From positions 124,001 to 188,000 of the forward strand of contig NZ_CP047243.1 in NCBI RefSeq assembly GCF_009856605.1: 64,000 nucleotides of DNA. Direction: 5' to 3'. Below are positions 26,215 through 35,473 of the stretch, piece by piece. The first letter of the stretch is position 1; each line of letters starts with the position of its first letter. Under the pieces are notes generated by a model. It searched no databases. It was not told the origin of the DNA and saw only the letters and a list, made by a program, of their open reading frames with translations. A program made the position numbers and the translations under genes. Source of the stretch: Trichormus variabilis 0441. GTDB taxonomy: Bacteria > Cyanobacteriota > Cyanobacteriia > Cyanobacteriales > Nostocaceae.

Positions 26215-27785
26215 TAGACCGCGAAACAACATCAGCACCCAGCTACAGCATTCTTAACAGCAGCATTCAAGAAACTTTCACCTCTCTAGACCGCTTCGAG
26301 TGGCAGGCTGTAGGCGAACTCCTCCAAATGCGGGATCAGGAACTTTACATTGAAGCTGGCTACGCTGATTTTAAAGAATACTGCCAGCGCGAGTTATCAG
26401 CCTGGGGTGGTTATCGGAGAATCTCCCAACTGCTAGGGGCAAAGAAAGTCATCGACTCAGTTGGCGAGTTGGGGCAACACATCAAGAATGAGCGTCAAGC
26501 CCTTCCCTTGCTCCGACTGGTTAAGGAACCACAGAAGCTAAGGGAAGCTGTAGCGATCGCAGTTCAAGAAAACCCCTCCCCAAGTGAATCGGATTTTGCA
26601 GCTGCGGCTCAGAAAGTGGTTCCTCGACAACCACGCCAAAAAGCCCCGGTTCAGGAACCAATGGTTCCCAATTCCAATAGGGTCAAAGTTACCTTACCTT
26701 CACACCCTAGATATGGAGATGAAGGAACCATTGAGGCAGACGCACCGAACCCGACCCAGCAGATAGTTACGTTTACTCATGGTGAGAAACTGCTGGTTAA
26801 TAATGATGATTTGACCTCTTTAAGTAATGACGCAATTGAGTCATTTACTACCGAGCGCAAATACCCCCCAGAATACACCGAAGCGATCACGCAATTGAAA
26901 CAGCAACATCAGCAAGAATTGGAACGGCTGGAGCAAGATTTGAAAATTGGCTTACTCTCCGAAGCCACCGCCAGAGCAGAAGAACAGGTAAAAGAACAAC
27001 TGACATCCCTGCAACAACTATTTCAGCAGCAGAAGGAGCAGAACATACAGCTAGAGCAACAGCTTGATGAAATGGAAGCTTTAAAGCAATTGGAATACGA
27101 AAATCAACAGTTAAAACAGCGTATTCAGGAGCTAGAGAACGCTGTACAAGAACATCCCACCCAACAATGGGGAAATACTCTAACCAAGCAGGCGACTAAG
27201 GCACTAAATAAAAGAGTCAAGCAAGCTTTAGATAAGACTATTGATTTGCGATCGCTGGCAGTTGAAGCACCCAAGGAAAATGCCGAGGAGTGTCTCAGAT
27301 TGATGGGTATAGCTTTGGGTAATCTCGCCAGTGCCATGAACAACACCCAAGCCTTGCAAGCTGCGGCGTTAATCTTAGGCAGTGAACCGACACCAAGCGC
27401 GATCGCTTATCGTGCCGAGCAACTGCAATTGTTACCCCAGGCTGTTAACGATATTCGGGCGGTGCTGTCCAAGCTTGGGTGTACATGGATTGATTATTTA
27501 ACAGTTGCCCAAGAGTATGAGGTCATCAAACAAGATTACTGGTCAGAGCTAACCCCCGACGAAATTAAGTTAATTACTGCACTAGAGAAATCCACATTAC
27601 CTAAAGTTATAGAAGTAGGTTCTATCGTTGCCCATGCTGATCAGTATTGCGCTTTATATGTAGCAAGGGGAGAGGTTATAGAAGACTTGGGCGATGAGGT
27701 CTGGGTGGCTTGGGAGCATTGGAAAGAGCGCCCGAAAAAGACTGACCGCTATTTCAAAGACGAGTTACGCCTGTTGTCGGACTAA
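26205..27785 (+). CDS. Large coiled-coil plasmid protein
   Basis: 526 residues. Residues 1-120 are helical with an HTH-like section (FKEYCQRELSAWGGYRRISQLLGAKK), the sort of N-terminus seen in DNA-binding plasmid proteins. About 155-210 is a small beta region (KVTLPSHPRYGDEGTIEA), then a long coiled coil about 215-320 rich in Gln and Glu (QQHQQELERLEQDL, LEQQLDEMEALKQL). The C-terminal 170 residues are mixed and end with a KOW/SH3-like stretch (GSIVAHADQYCALYVARGEVIEDL). It may be a replication or segregation accessory; I do not recognise it. It is followed by the wHTH-like gene after 88 bases. Confidence 0.75.
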   Translation: MLTLDRETTSAPSYSILNSSIQETFTSLDRFEWQAVGELLQMRDQELYIEAGYADFKEYCQRELSAWGGYRRISQLLGAKKVIDSVGELGQHIKNERQALPLLRLVKEPQKLREAVAIAVQENPSPSESDFAAAAQKVVPRQPRQKAPVQEPMVPNSNRVKVTLPSHPRYGDEGTIEADAPNPTQQIVTFTHGEKLLVNNDDLTSLSNDAIESFTTERKYPPEYTEAITQLKQQHQQELERLEQDLKIGLLSEATARAEEQVKEQLTSLQQLFQQQKEQNIQLEQQLDEMEALKQLEYENQQLKQRIQELENAVQEHPTQQWGNTLTKQATKALNKRVKQALDKTIDLRSLAVEAPKENAEECLRLMGIALGNLASAMNNTQALQAAALILGSEPTPSAIAYRAEQLQLLPQAVNDIRAVLSKLGCTWIDYLTVAQEYEVIKQDYWSELTPDEIKLITALEKSTLPKVIEVGSIVAHADQYCALYVARGEVIEDLGDEVWVAWEHWKERPKKTDRYFKDELRLLSD

Positions 27786-27873
27786 TAACAGCTAACACAC
27801 AAATATCTCACTCAACAGATGTGGCACGGATAGAACGCCGCCGATATTGTCATGCTCAAAATTAGGAGAAAAT

Positions 27874-29115
27874 ATGGCTTCAGCTTTAAAAGCGATTAAA
27901 GGTGGACATAAGCAAGGCGACCGCCAAAAACCCTCAGACGAAAAATCAATTAGACCCCACTGCAAAATCTCGATAGAGGATATCAACTGGGTTAGACAGC
28001 AAGCGCCCTGTGTGCAGCAGTTGTGGTTGGACTCGGTTGCAGCAGAACAGTTTGGTGGGGCTGCTCACAAATTAGATACCAGTCTCACCTACAAGTCGCT
28101 ACAAAAAGCGTGTGCGGCGTTGACGGCTCAGGGGTTGTTTCAGTATGAGGAAGTGTTTGGCCGTTTGCCTTCTGGTAGACCTGGGTTGATTGGCTATCGT
28201 GTACGTAATTTGCATGGTTACTACAATCGATTCTATTGGGAGTCGTCTACATCAGGCGAAACTAATTCTTGTGACGAGAAAGCTGTCCACGCCGAGGGGA
28301 AAGTTAACCACGCAGAACCGAACCAAAACCACCCCGGCGTGGAACCAATCCAGCCTGATTTGAAACAATTCCAAAAGAATGTTCAAAAAAGTCAGGATTT
28401 GCAAGGGTTACAGAAACCTAACAACGTTTCTAACAACCCGTTAACTACCTACCAACAACCAACTAATGTTGGTGTTGGTATGGTAGTTAGTTCTTCCACG
28501 CCAAAGGAAAATTTGCACGGTGAGGAGACGGCTGACGCGCCTTTGGGGGGCGCGTCGCCTCAGACCGTGGAAAGCGTGGAAGAACAAAAGCAAGAGTTAC
28601 CTACGGTAACGGACTGCACGACGCTGACGCTAGTGGATGATGTACAAAGTCAACCCGCTTCGTTGTTGAATGAGAAACAAGACTTGGGTGTTGAGCCGGG
28701 AACCAGTCATGAAGGCCATATTTCCGCCCCGCCTGTTGCCCCTGGTTTTGAACATTTGGTAACTCACAGTGAGGAACCCGCAGAATATAGCCAACCTGCT
28801 CCGTTGTTGAGTGAGAATCAGGATTTGGGTGATGAGCCGGGAACCAGTCATGAAGGTACGGGTTCCGTGCCAAGCATCCCAGATGAGGACAAATGGTCGA
28901 GTGAGGCGATCGCCAAAAGGTCAAAGGCTAGACCCTGGCGGATGGAAAAGTTAAAAATGGCAGGGTTACTCCAAGAAAATCCTGGGTTAGATTTTCTGAT
29001 GGAGTGCTGGCAGGATGACCCCGCTTTGCAGATTGTGATTAAGGGGCTGGTGCAGAAGTGTCCGCAGTGGGGTTATGTGGTTGTGGATGGGCAGTTAATT
29101 GAATGGGAGAAATAG
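27874..29115 (+). CDS. Plasmid protein with wHTH-like N-terminus and internal repeats
   Basis: 413 residues from ATG 27874, with AGGAG five bases upstream; the TTG at 27847 is rejected. Residues 35-130 (WVRQQAPCVQQLWLDSV, LTYKSLQKACAALTAQGLFQYEE, GRPGLIGYRVRNLHGYY) have the pattern of a winged helix like those of replication initiators or plasmid regulators. A long low-complexity middle has two copies of a repeat built on LLxExQDLGxEPGTSHEG about 50 residues apart. A folded C-terminal piece (WRMEKLKMAGLLQENPGLDFLMECW cut here) ends the protein. Replication or control is possible; no evidence decides. Confidence 0.75.
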   Translation: MASALKAIKGGHKQGDRQKPSDEKSIRPHCKISIEDINWVRQQAPCVQQLWLDSVAAEQFGGAAHKLDTSLTYKSLQKACAALTAQGLFQYEEVFGRLPSGRPGLIGYRVRNLHGYYNRFYWESSTSGETNSCDEKAVHAEGKVNHAEPNQNHPGVEPIQPDLKQFQKNVQKSQDLQGLQKPNNVSNNPLTTYQQPTNVGVGMVVSSSTPKENLHGEETADAPLGGASPQTVESVEEQKQELPTVTDCTTLTLVDDVQSQPASLLNEKQDLGVEPGTSHEGHISAPPVAPGFEHLVTHSEEPAEYSQPAPLLSENQDLGDEPGTSHEGTGSVPSIPDEDKWSSEAIAKRSKARPWRMEKLKMAGLLQENPGLDFLMECWQDDPALQIVIKGLVQKCPQWGYVVVDGQLIEWEK

Positions 29116-29259
29116 CAACCATCCAGAGGTTCAGGAAGTTTTGCAGCAGTTGCGAGAAATGCCCTATACCCCATACGCTACAGTTCTGTCTAAATTCTGA
29201 GATTCAGCGTACAGTCAAGCACTACTGGGAAAATATAGCGGGTGCGATAGCTTTAATAT

Positions 29260-30357
29260 TCAGTCAGATATTTCTATTAGTTCTTTATGTTTATTAAATA
29301 CTTTTATTGCAAATTCTATAAGCTTTTCATGAGCAAACGAGCAATATTTTAAAGCATCTATTACTGTTTCACTTGTATCAGTATTTTCAGGTACTTCCAC
29401 GAACCATTCCTCAAAACTAGAATTTATGCCCTTACAGATACTTTCAATAATTTTCCGCCGTCTTTTAAAAATGTGATGGGGATTCTTTGGCAGTGGCAGT
29501 TCAATAGATGGTACACCTTGGTTCTCATTTATATTAATAATCTTTTGAACAATAAAAGAGCTACTTTCTACTTGATCAATTGGAGTAGAGTGTATAACTA
29601 AATCCCTGTATTCACCAAGCTCTGCTAGCCAAGATGCTGCTAATTCAACATTTGTTATATTAATAATTTCTAAGCTAAAATCATCATAATTATTCAGTTT
29701 CTTTAAAACATATTTAATCAAAGAACCCATTGTAGTTATTGGATTTTTGCCGTATTTATTAAAAATGTATACGTGCATAAATTCAGCAAGATAGTCTCTT
29801 ACAAGACAAGATTCAACCAAAAAGGAATGTAAAGCAAGATAGATGTTAAATGTATTTGAAGACCGGAATTTTCTCCCATTCTTAAAATCTCTATATTGAC
29901 ATTGAGAATATAGTTCTCTAAAATAACACTCTGATAAATCACGCAACCGTGTCTCACAGGCCTTAAAACCGAAACTAATTCTTGAAGAAATATCTACAAG
30001 ATAATAATCTTGCTTGGTATGACCTTCAATACATAAATTATCCCAAAGCTTGATAGGATTATCCAGATTGTTAATTTGGCTTAATGTACGCCAATTAGGA
30101 GGATACATTTGTCCGATAGATTCAATATTGTTATAGTAGTCCAATCCTAATATACTCAAATTTAATTTTTTTAGTTCATCAATGAAATCTATATCCTTAT
30201 AATAAGAACTAGAGATGTCAATATTTACAGACGCTTTATCAATAAGATGTGGAACAATCTCAACTGGTGAACCGGGATTACTGATTGCTCGTAATCCTCC
30301 TTCCAAATGAGCAACATAAGCCTCAGTTTTCAACGTCTTAAATATATTTTCTAGCAT
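29260..30357 (-). CDS. Hypothetical protein with HEPN-like RxxxxH motif
   Basis: 365 residues, AT-rich gene. Predicted largely helical. The stretch GEYRDLVIHSTPI near residue 250 matches the Rx4H motif, flanked by helices, that marks HEPN RNase domains found in toxins and defence proteins. Other features: aromatic-rich DYYNN, and a basic FKRRRKI near 310. The gene lies downstream of the VWA/PP2C/kinase triad on the same strand, but a 408-base gap separates it, so it may have its own promoter. Whether it is the effector of the triad is inference; alternatively it is an unrelated cargo gene. Confidence 0.65.
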   Translation of the reverse strand: MLENIFKTLKTEAYVAHLEGGLRAISNPGSPVEIVPHLIDKASVNIDISSSYYKDIDFIDELKKLNLSILGLDYYNNIESIGQMYPPNWRTLSQINNLDNPIKLWDNLCIEGHTKQDYYLVDISSRISFGFKACETRLRDLSECYFRELYSQCQYRDFKNGRKFRSSNTFNIYLALHSFLVESCLVRDYLAEFMHVYIFNKYGKNPITTMGSLIKYVLKKLNNYDDFSLEIINITNVELAASWLAELGEYRDLVIHSTPIDQVESSSFIVQKIININENQGVPSIELPLPKNPHHIFKRRRKIIESICKGINSSFEEWFVEVPENTDTSETVIDALKYCSFAHEKLIEFAIKVFNKHKELIEISD

Positions 30358-30765
30358 TGATTATCCTCTTTTTACTTAGGTGTTCAATCTTTAAATATTA
30401 AATCAGCCTGTTACATCAGCGCCAACTTATTGTGTTTATCTGGTGGCAAATTTTTATAGGCAAGCATGAAAATTTGGTATTGAACGGAGCTATATAAATA
30501 GTTATCTAAATACTATTTTAAAATTAGTAAGGAATCTTCCTTTGTATCATAAAGCATTTTGTCTAGCTTAAAAGGATTTCAGCCCCTACCAAATTAAATA
30601 TTTTTTGTATTTTTTGAGTTAGAGGCGAGCTAATATCCCCCTTTAATTAGCCTTTTGGCTTATTTAAGTAAGAGTATTATTAATAATTACAAAAAGTAGA
30701 CAATATTTTTTAAAAATTTGCATTTATATCTAAGATTTTTATAGAAAATAGTATTAGTAAAATTA
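30358..30765. other. AT-rich intergenic region
   Basis: 408 bases, strongly AT-rich, between the kinase stop and the HEPN-like start. No ORF with coding character, no clear terminator stem and no RNA gene was seen. Confidence 0.5.
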
Positions 30766-32814
30766 TTACAAAAATATCCAAATGAGGAGTAAAATAGTTA
30801 ACATAGCATATATAAAATAATAATATAAAGTGATTAAGTTATTTTTAGATGTATTTTTATTTATAGATATTTTATTATTAAACTTCTGTGATGAAAGATG
30901 AAAAATTTGAATAGTGTTGTCATCACTTCCACTTGCGATAATCTTACTATTCGTGCTAAAAGCAACTGAATTAACATTATTATAATGTTTATAAAATCTA
31001 TGAATCTCTTTTGCAGTAACAAGATCCCATAATATAACAGTTTCATCAAAACTTCCACTTGCAAAAGTTTCTCCATCAGGACTTATAATGACAGAAGTTA
31101 CAGAATCACCATGTCCAGTTATAGTGCGAGTTTGCTTTCCTGTTACTAAATCCCATAATTTGATAGTTGCATCATAACATCCACTAACAAGAGTTTTACC
31201 ATCAGGACTAAAAGCAACTGAAAGGACAAAATGGGAATGCCCTATGAGAGTATTAATTTGTTCTCCTGTAGTTAGATTCCACAGCTTGATGGTAGTATCA
31301 TAACTTCCGCTTGCAAGTATATTTCCATCAGGACTAAAAGCAATTGAAGAAATACCTTGAGCATGACCTATCAAGGTACAGATTTCTTCTTTTGTAGTTA
31401 AATTCCACAGCTTGATAGTAGTATCATAACTTCCACTGGCGAGTATATTTCTATTGAGACTAAAGGTAACTGAAGAAATGCCTTTAGTATGACCTATCAA
31501 AGTACAAATTTGCTGCATTGTAACTAAATTCCACAACTTGATAGTTTTATCAGAACTTCCGCTAGCAATGATTTTATCATTCGGACTTATAGCAATAGAA
31601 AGGACAGAATCAGTATGCCCAGTAAGTGTACAAATTTGCTTTTCAGTGGTTAAATTCCATATTTTGATAGTAGTATCATAACTTCCACTGATAACCATGT
31701 TTCCATCTGAACTAAAAGTGACTGAGGAAACCCAATTAGAATGTCCAATGAGTGAATTTTTTTCCTTTTTTTCTATTAATTTTTGTGACTTTGATGTTGA
31801 TGGAAAAATATCAATGCCAAGATTATTGGTGCGTTCGCACCAATAGCATTGACCATAGATTCGACTGTAATAATGGCTATCTGCCTTACTACAGACAGTT
31901 AAATCATCAAGAGCCAGCCTAAGCGCTTTTACCCATTCCTTAGCAGTGGGACGTAAATTAGGATTTTGATACCCTTCATTAAAACATTTCAAAAAACAAC
32001 GCTGAACTTCTGGATGAATAATATTAAAATCAATAGTTCTGTTAGTTGATTGAATCAGGCTATTTACGCCATACAGCCAAAAACCTTGGCGGATTAACTC
32101 GTTGACTTCTGGTAAATCACCTGTGCCTATCCATTTGCCACCAAAGGGACTTTCACCGCCAAATAAAAGATGATAAATTATCACTGCTACGCGGAAGCGA
32201 TCATGCAATTCTGTTTGATCTATAAGAGAAAAATCCTTCCCAATCAATTCTGGGGGTGTAAATCCTGGAGAACCAACCAAACACCGATAAACTTTACTAT
32301 TATTGAGGTGTCTAACTTGAAAAGAATCAGTATCAATAATTGAAGGTAAAGCACGGTTATTAACAAGAATATTTTGTGGCTTAATATCACCTAAAACATA
32401 GCCAAAGGAATGAATTGCTTCGATTATTGAAGCAATATTAAGTGCTGTTGTATGGAGAAAACGCCAATCTATCTCAAGTTTTAGCTTTTTTCTACGTTGA
32501 GGGTTATATAAGTCAATGAGTTCTTTTGCTCCCTTAATCTCTGGCATTAGAAATCCTACATACTCACCTTGAGTAGTTTTTAGTAACGATTGAGGCCAAG
32601 CAAAAGAAATATGGTTCAGGTGAGAATTTGGTTCTTGGGGTGGAGATGAAATCATCACTTTTAACTTCTCTAACCGCTCAGAAGTTGGCAAATGATATAT
32701 CTTTGCTAAATATCCTTGACGATCTGTATGCCAAACCTGTGCTTCACCGCTTTGTATAGGTTCCCCCAATAAAGTAATTAGTTCATTTTTAGTATCACAG
32801 ATAAGAACTGCCAT
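30766..32814 (-). CDS. Ser/Thr kinase with seven WD40 repeats and C-terminal membrane anchor (TerY-P/YegI-like)
   Basis: 682 residues. Kinase domain about 1-300: beta-3 lysine in YLAKIYH near residue 34, catalytic loop YVLGDIKPQNILV near 140 (D and N kept; HRD changed to LGD), metal site IIDTDSFQ in place of DFG, APE-like PPELIG. This is the subtype paired with VWA and PP2C proteins. A short Cys-rich link (YGQCYWCERT) follows. Then seven WD40 repeats (about 355-650; GHxxxVxSVxFSPDG ... SGSYDTTIKLWNL), enough for a closed propeller, and a final helix (YYYFIYAMLTILLLIWIF) anchoring the end in the membrane. It begins 6 bases after the phosphatase stop, so the three are one operon. Confidence 0.9.
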   Translation of the reverse strand: MAVLICDTKNELITLLGEPIQSGEAQVWHTDRQGYLAKIYHLPTSERLEKLKVMISSPPQEPNSHLNHISFAWPQSLLKTTQGEYVGFLMPEIKGAKELIDLYNPQRRKKLKLEIDWRFLHTTALNIASIIEAIHSFGYVLGDIKPQNILVNNRALPSIIDTDSFQVRHLNNSKVYRCLVGSPGFTPPELIGKDFSLIDQTELHDRFRVAVIIYHLLFGGESPFGGKWIGTGDLPEVNELIRQGFWLYGVNSLIQSTNRTIDFNIIHPEVQRCFLKCFNEGYQNPNLRPTAKEWVKALRLALDDLTVCSKADSHYYSRIYGQCYWCERTNNLGIDIFPSTSKSQKLIEKKEKNSLIGHSNWVSSVTFSSDGNMVISGSYDTTIKIWNLTTEKQICTLTGHTDSVLSIAISPNDKIIASGSSDKTIKLWNLVTMQQICTLIGHTKGISSVTFSLNRNILASGSYDTTIKLWNLTTKEEICTLIGHAQGISSIAFSPDGNILASGSYDTTIKLWNLTTGEQINTLIGHSHFVLSVAFSPDGKTLVSGCYDATIKLWDLVTGKQTRTITGHGDSVTSVIISPDGETFASGSFDETVILWDLVTAKEIHRFYKHYNNVNSVAFSTNSKIIASGSDDNTIQIFHLSSQKFNNKISINKNTSKNNLITLYYYFIYAMLTILLLIWIFL

Positions 32815-32820
32815 TGAATT

Positions 32821-33648
32821 TTATTTCCTATTAAATAGGCATAGAAGTAAAGTCTTATCATCATCCGTGCGAGTATTTAATCTTTCAGAATTAAGGAAAT
32901 TTACAAGGTAATGATCTTCACTCTCTGGATTAGCTGTTTCTTGCAAATATTCTTCCAAAGGTTTAAAGAATGGTGTAAAAGGTTGCCAATCTCTTAAGCG
33001 AATTGCTACTTTCTCTAGCCCATCAGTAGAAGCAGAAATGAAACTTTGTTCACCTGAAATAACCTTTATTTGCATCTCTTTAATTACATCTTTTGAGGTA
33101 AGAAATGTTGTTTCATTAGCAAATTCTCCTTTATCTGGTTCAAATAATAGTTGATAATCTGAATCTTGGAGACGTACAACAATAAACCCATCACCAATTT
33201 GCATAGCCGCAAGCCAGTATGGAGTGGCTATAAACACTAAAAGAGTACAGGCTAAATCATTAATGGAATAATTTTCGTTATTAGCATGATTTTCTAATTC
33301 TTGAAGAACTTGGGCTACAACTTTAATAAAAAACTGTTCAACTTCAGGTGTAGATAGTGGTTGAGAGAATTTTTTTTCTAATTCTTCTTGTTTGTTAGGA
33401 AATTTATTAATTTCCGAAAAGCACTTAATTACTGTTTTTACAGCTAATTTTGAACCAATATCAGAATACTTAGCACTACCAGCACCATCAGAAACAACGC
33501 CTACGATTACATCATTAAAGATGTGATAACATCCGTAGTCTTGACAAGAGATTTTTTGAATTTGATGGCTTGTTCCCATCGCAGAACGAGCAATTGCTTT
33601 CCAACCCACAATAAATCCTTGAAATTCTAAGTGGTAATCTGACCCCAT
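32821..33648 (-). CDS. PP2C-type protein phosphatase of the triad
   Basis: 275 residues. PP2C signatures: GTSHQ...QDYG near residue 25-40, VVSDGAGSAKYSDIGSKLA near 50 with the metal-binding Asp and Gly, a middle ACTLLVFIAT, AMQIGDGFIVVR with the second DG, and ISASTDGLEK and DDKTLLL with the last metal Asp residues. The short domain without extra regions is the form found next to VWA and YegI-like kinases. It would reverse the phosphorylation set by the kinase. ATG 33648 lies inside the end of the VWA gene (22-base overlap), showing tight coupling. Confidence 0.9.
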   Translation of the reverse strand: MGSDYHLEFQGFIVGWKAIARSAMGTSHQIQKISCQDYGCYHIFNDVIVGVVSDGAGSAKYSDIGSKLAVKTVIKCFSEINKFPNKQEELEKKFSQPLSTPEVEQFFIKVVAQVLQELENHANNENYSINDLACTLLVFIATPYWLAAMQIGDGFIVVRLQDSDYQLLFEPDKGEFANETTFLTSKDVIKEMQIKVISGEQSFISASTDGLEKVAIRLRDWQPFTPFFKPLEEYLQETANPESEDHYLVNFLNSERLNTRTDDDKTLLLCLFNRK

Positions 33649-34283
33649 CCGACAGGAGGTAGCGCTACAGCTTCCCCAATCTTGCCGCTAGAAACTCGTT
33701 TCATGGAAGTAGATAGCCAAACAAACAGTGAGCGGAAATCTAATCCATTGAGTATCACTGGCGGACGCTCTGCTGGTGCAATCTGTCTGAGTTTGTTGAA
33801 ATCAGCCCCCTGTACGCCAACGGTGAAAAAACATAATCTGCGATTAGCTTCAGCCTCTTTTACTCTTTGTGCTGCCAAATGGTAATAATCTGTTGGCGCT
33901 CCATCTGTAATCAGAAATATCCAAGGGCGATAGTACAAAATGCCGTTCTCTTTGTATGCAGACTTTCTGGTTTCCAATAAATCTAAAGCATATTCAATTG
34001 CTTCACCCATAGGGGTTACGCCTTCTGCTTCCAATTGCGGAGGTGTGAATTGATCGATGTTTACAAAGTCTTGCACTAATCGTACAGGGCCAAATGTAAT
34101 AATCGCCACTTCAACACTTAACGATGCTTGTGAATCTTTGATGACATCTTCTTTAAATGTAGCAAGCCCACGATTTAACTCTTGGATAGGCTGTCCTGAC
34201 ATAGAACCTGACGTATCAAGTAATAAAATTACTGGGCAACGATTTTCTGGATTTTCCACAAACTCAGGCAGTCCTACAGGCAT
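33627..34283 (-). CDS. VWA-domain protein (TerY/YegL-like), first gene of the triad
   Basis: 218 residues forming one von Willebrand A domain. The MIDAS motif DTSGSMSG is near residue 23, the Thr position in VTPMGEAI, and the third metal residue in LITDGAPTDYYH. The alternation of hydrophobic strands (CPVILLLDT, VEVAIITFG, IFLITDGAP, CFFTVGV) fits the Rossmann-like fold. TerY-type VWA proteins bind partner proteins through a metal and are found with tellurium-resistance and kinase/phosphatase modules. No TerD or TerC gene is in view. It starts the operon after a 408-base divergent gap. Confidence 0.9.
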   Translation of the reverse strand: MPVGLPEFVENPENRCPVILLLDTSGSMSGQPIQELNRGLATFKEDVIKDSQASLSVEVAIITFGPVRLVQDFVNIDQFTPPQLEAEGVTPMGEAIEYALDLLETRKSAYKENGILYYRPWIFLITDGAPTDYYHLAAQRVKEAEANRRLCFFTVGVQGADFNKLRQIAPAERPPVILNGLDFRSLFVWLSTSMKRVSSGKIGEAVALPPVGWGQITT

Positions 34284-34691
34284 TGTAATGCTCCTGCTTA
34301 AATGAGCTTAGACAAGAAGTATCTTATCAATTTTCGTAACTTAAACAATATACCTTACGTGAATTTACTATTAAAAGATTTGAATGATGAAGTTGTGGTG
34401 GAGAAAAACTTCACTTTTAAATCTCAAGTTTACAAGGTGAGCGATAAATGTTAAATATCAAGCAAAGTGCAGATTTACAACTAATGTTTTCCATAGTTAC
34501 ATAGATAAAATATTATGTATTTTATAGGAAATAAATAATTTAGTTATTAATTAATTAAAAGTAGATTTATATTTGTAAAATGATATGATTTATGTCTAAG
34601 CCACCTATGATGAAGAGTTATTGGCTCTACTCATATCACCAAAATAAACTTTGTGCAATAGTTGAATCATCTTCCCCGAAGATCCTAATTT
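34284..34691. other. Divergent promoter region between triad and membrane genes
   Basis: 408 AT-rich bases. Transcription must start in both directions from here. I saw no clear operator palindrome, small gene or RNA. Confidence 0.45.
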
Positions 34692-35024
34692 ATGAACTTG
34701 TTAACTAATGGTAGAGACAAAGTATCAATACTACTAGCAGGAATAAGCTATTTTGTAATTGTATTTATCGCAAGTCCTGTAATTAAAGGTGGGGTTCGTT
34801 CTTATCCTAAAGGCATTCCCTTATGGGAGTTACCAATTGGCACATATAAAACTAAAACCAAGGAAACCGGAGTAACTTGTGGTATTTATTGTCTTCAACT
34901 AGAACTTCCAGATGGACAAATATTTAATGGATATCTTGATAAATATTCTGATCTTTGTACTCAACCCACATCCTACATTAAATGGGATGGATATAAAGCG
35001 AGGGTGAGGGATAAGTGCGAGTAG
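34692..35024 (+). CDS. Small membrane-anchored protein, exported C-terminus
   Basis: 110 residues. One N-terminal membrane helix (ILLAGISYFVIVFIASPVI), then about 80 residues with four Cys (VTCGIYCLQLEL, DLCTQ, RDKCE) that could form disulfides outside the cytoplasm. No family recognised. The stop overlaps the start of the next gene, so the two are coupled. It is divergent from the VWA gene, and may form a separate cargo module with the next two genes. Confidence 0.6.
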   Translation: MNLLTNGRDKVSILLAGISYFVIVFIASPVIKGGVRSYPKGIPLWELPIGTYKTKTKETGVTCGIYCLQLELPDGQIFNGYLDKYSDLCTQPTSYIKWDGYKARVRDKCE

Positions 35025-35443
35025 AATTTGTTATTTGTGCAGGACTGCTAGGTATTATATTTCAGAATGTACCAGAATTAGACTATTCATCTATTTATAG
35101 AAACAGATTAGATGAATACGAGCGACATTTACCTAATTATGGATACATAGACGAAATGATAGTACTGAGATCAGATAACTACTCAAGTATTGTACAGACA
35201 AGCGATGGTAAGCAGTATGTACTTAATACCAAGTTACCTCCGAAATCTAGATGGCGGGGGGTACAGGTACGTAATAGAGTTGTTGTAAAAAAAGACTATG
35301 TTAGTGGTGCTACAAAAGTATGTGCTGAACATCTTAGTATAGACTGGCGTAGTGGTGTCGTTAAGGTAGGCAGTATTTATGTCAGCACGCCTGATGGCAA
35401 AATGACTGGTTGGGCTAGTGTCATTAATTGTAAAAAAAATTAA
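35015..35443 (+). CDS. Small protein with a short N-terminal hydrophobic stretch
   Basis: 142 residues from GTG 35015, which overlaps the preceding stop by 10 bases. A short hydrophobic start (VEFVICAGLLGIIF) could be a signal anchor; the rest is a beta-rich soluble domain (SIVQTSDGKQYVLNTKL, WRGVQVRNRVVV). Two Cys residues lie in the C-terminal half (VCAEH, VINCKK). The composition and overlap suggest a partner of the 34692 product in the periplasm. No family recognised. Confidence 0.6.
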   Translation: MRVEFVICAGLLGIIFQNVPELDYSSIYRNRLDEYERHLPNYGYIDEMIVLRSDNYSSIVQTSDGKQYVLNTKLPPKSRWRGVQVRNRVVVKKDYVSGATKVCAEHLSIDWRSGVVKVGSIYVSTPDGKMTGWASVINCKKN

Positions 35444-35473
35444 TTACTTGTTAATAAGATGCGAGTGTAACAG

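Noticed and set aside
30358..30765. Possible small RNA gene in the AT-rich gap
   Set aside because: No stable GC-containing stem or terminator could be found by eye.
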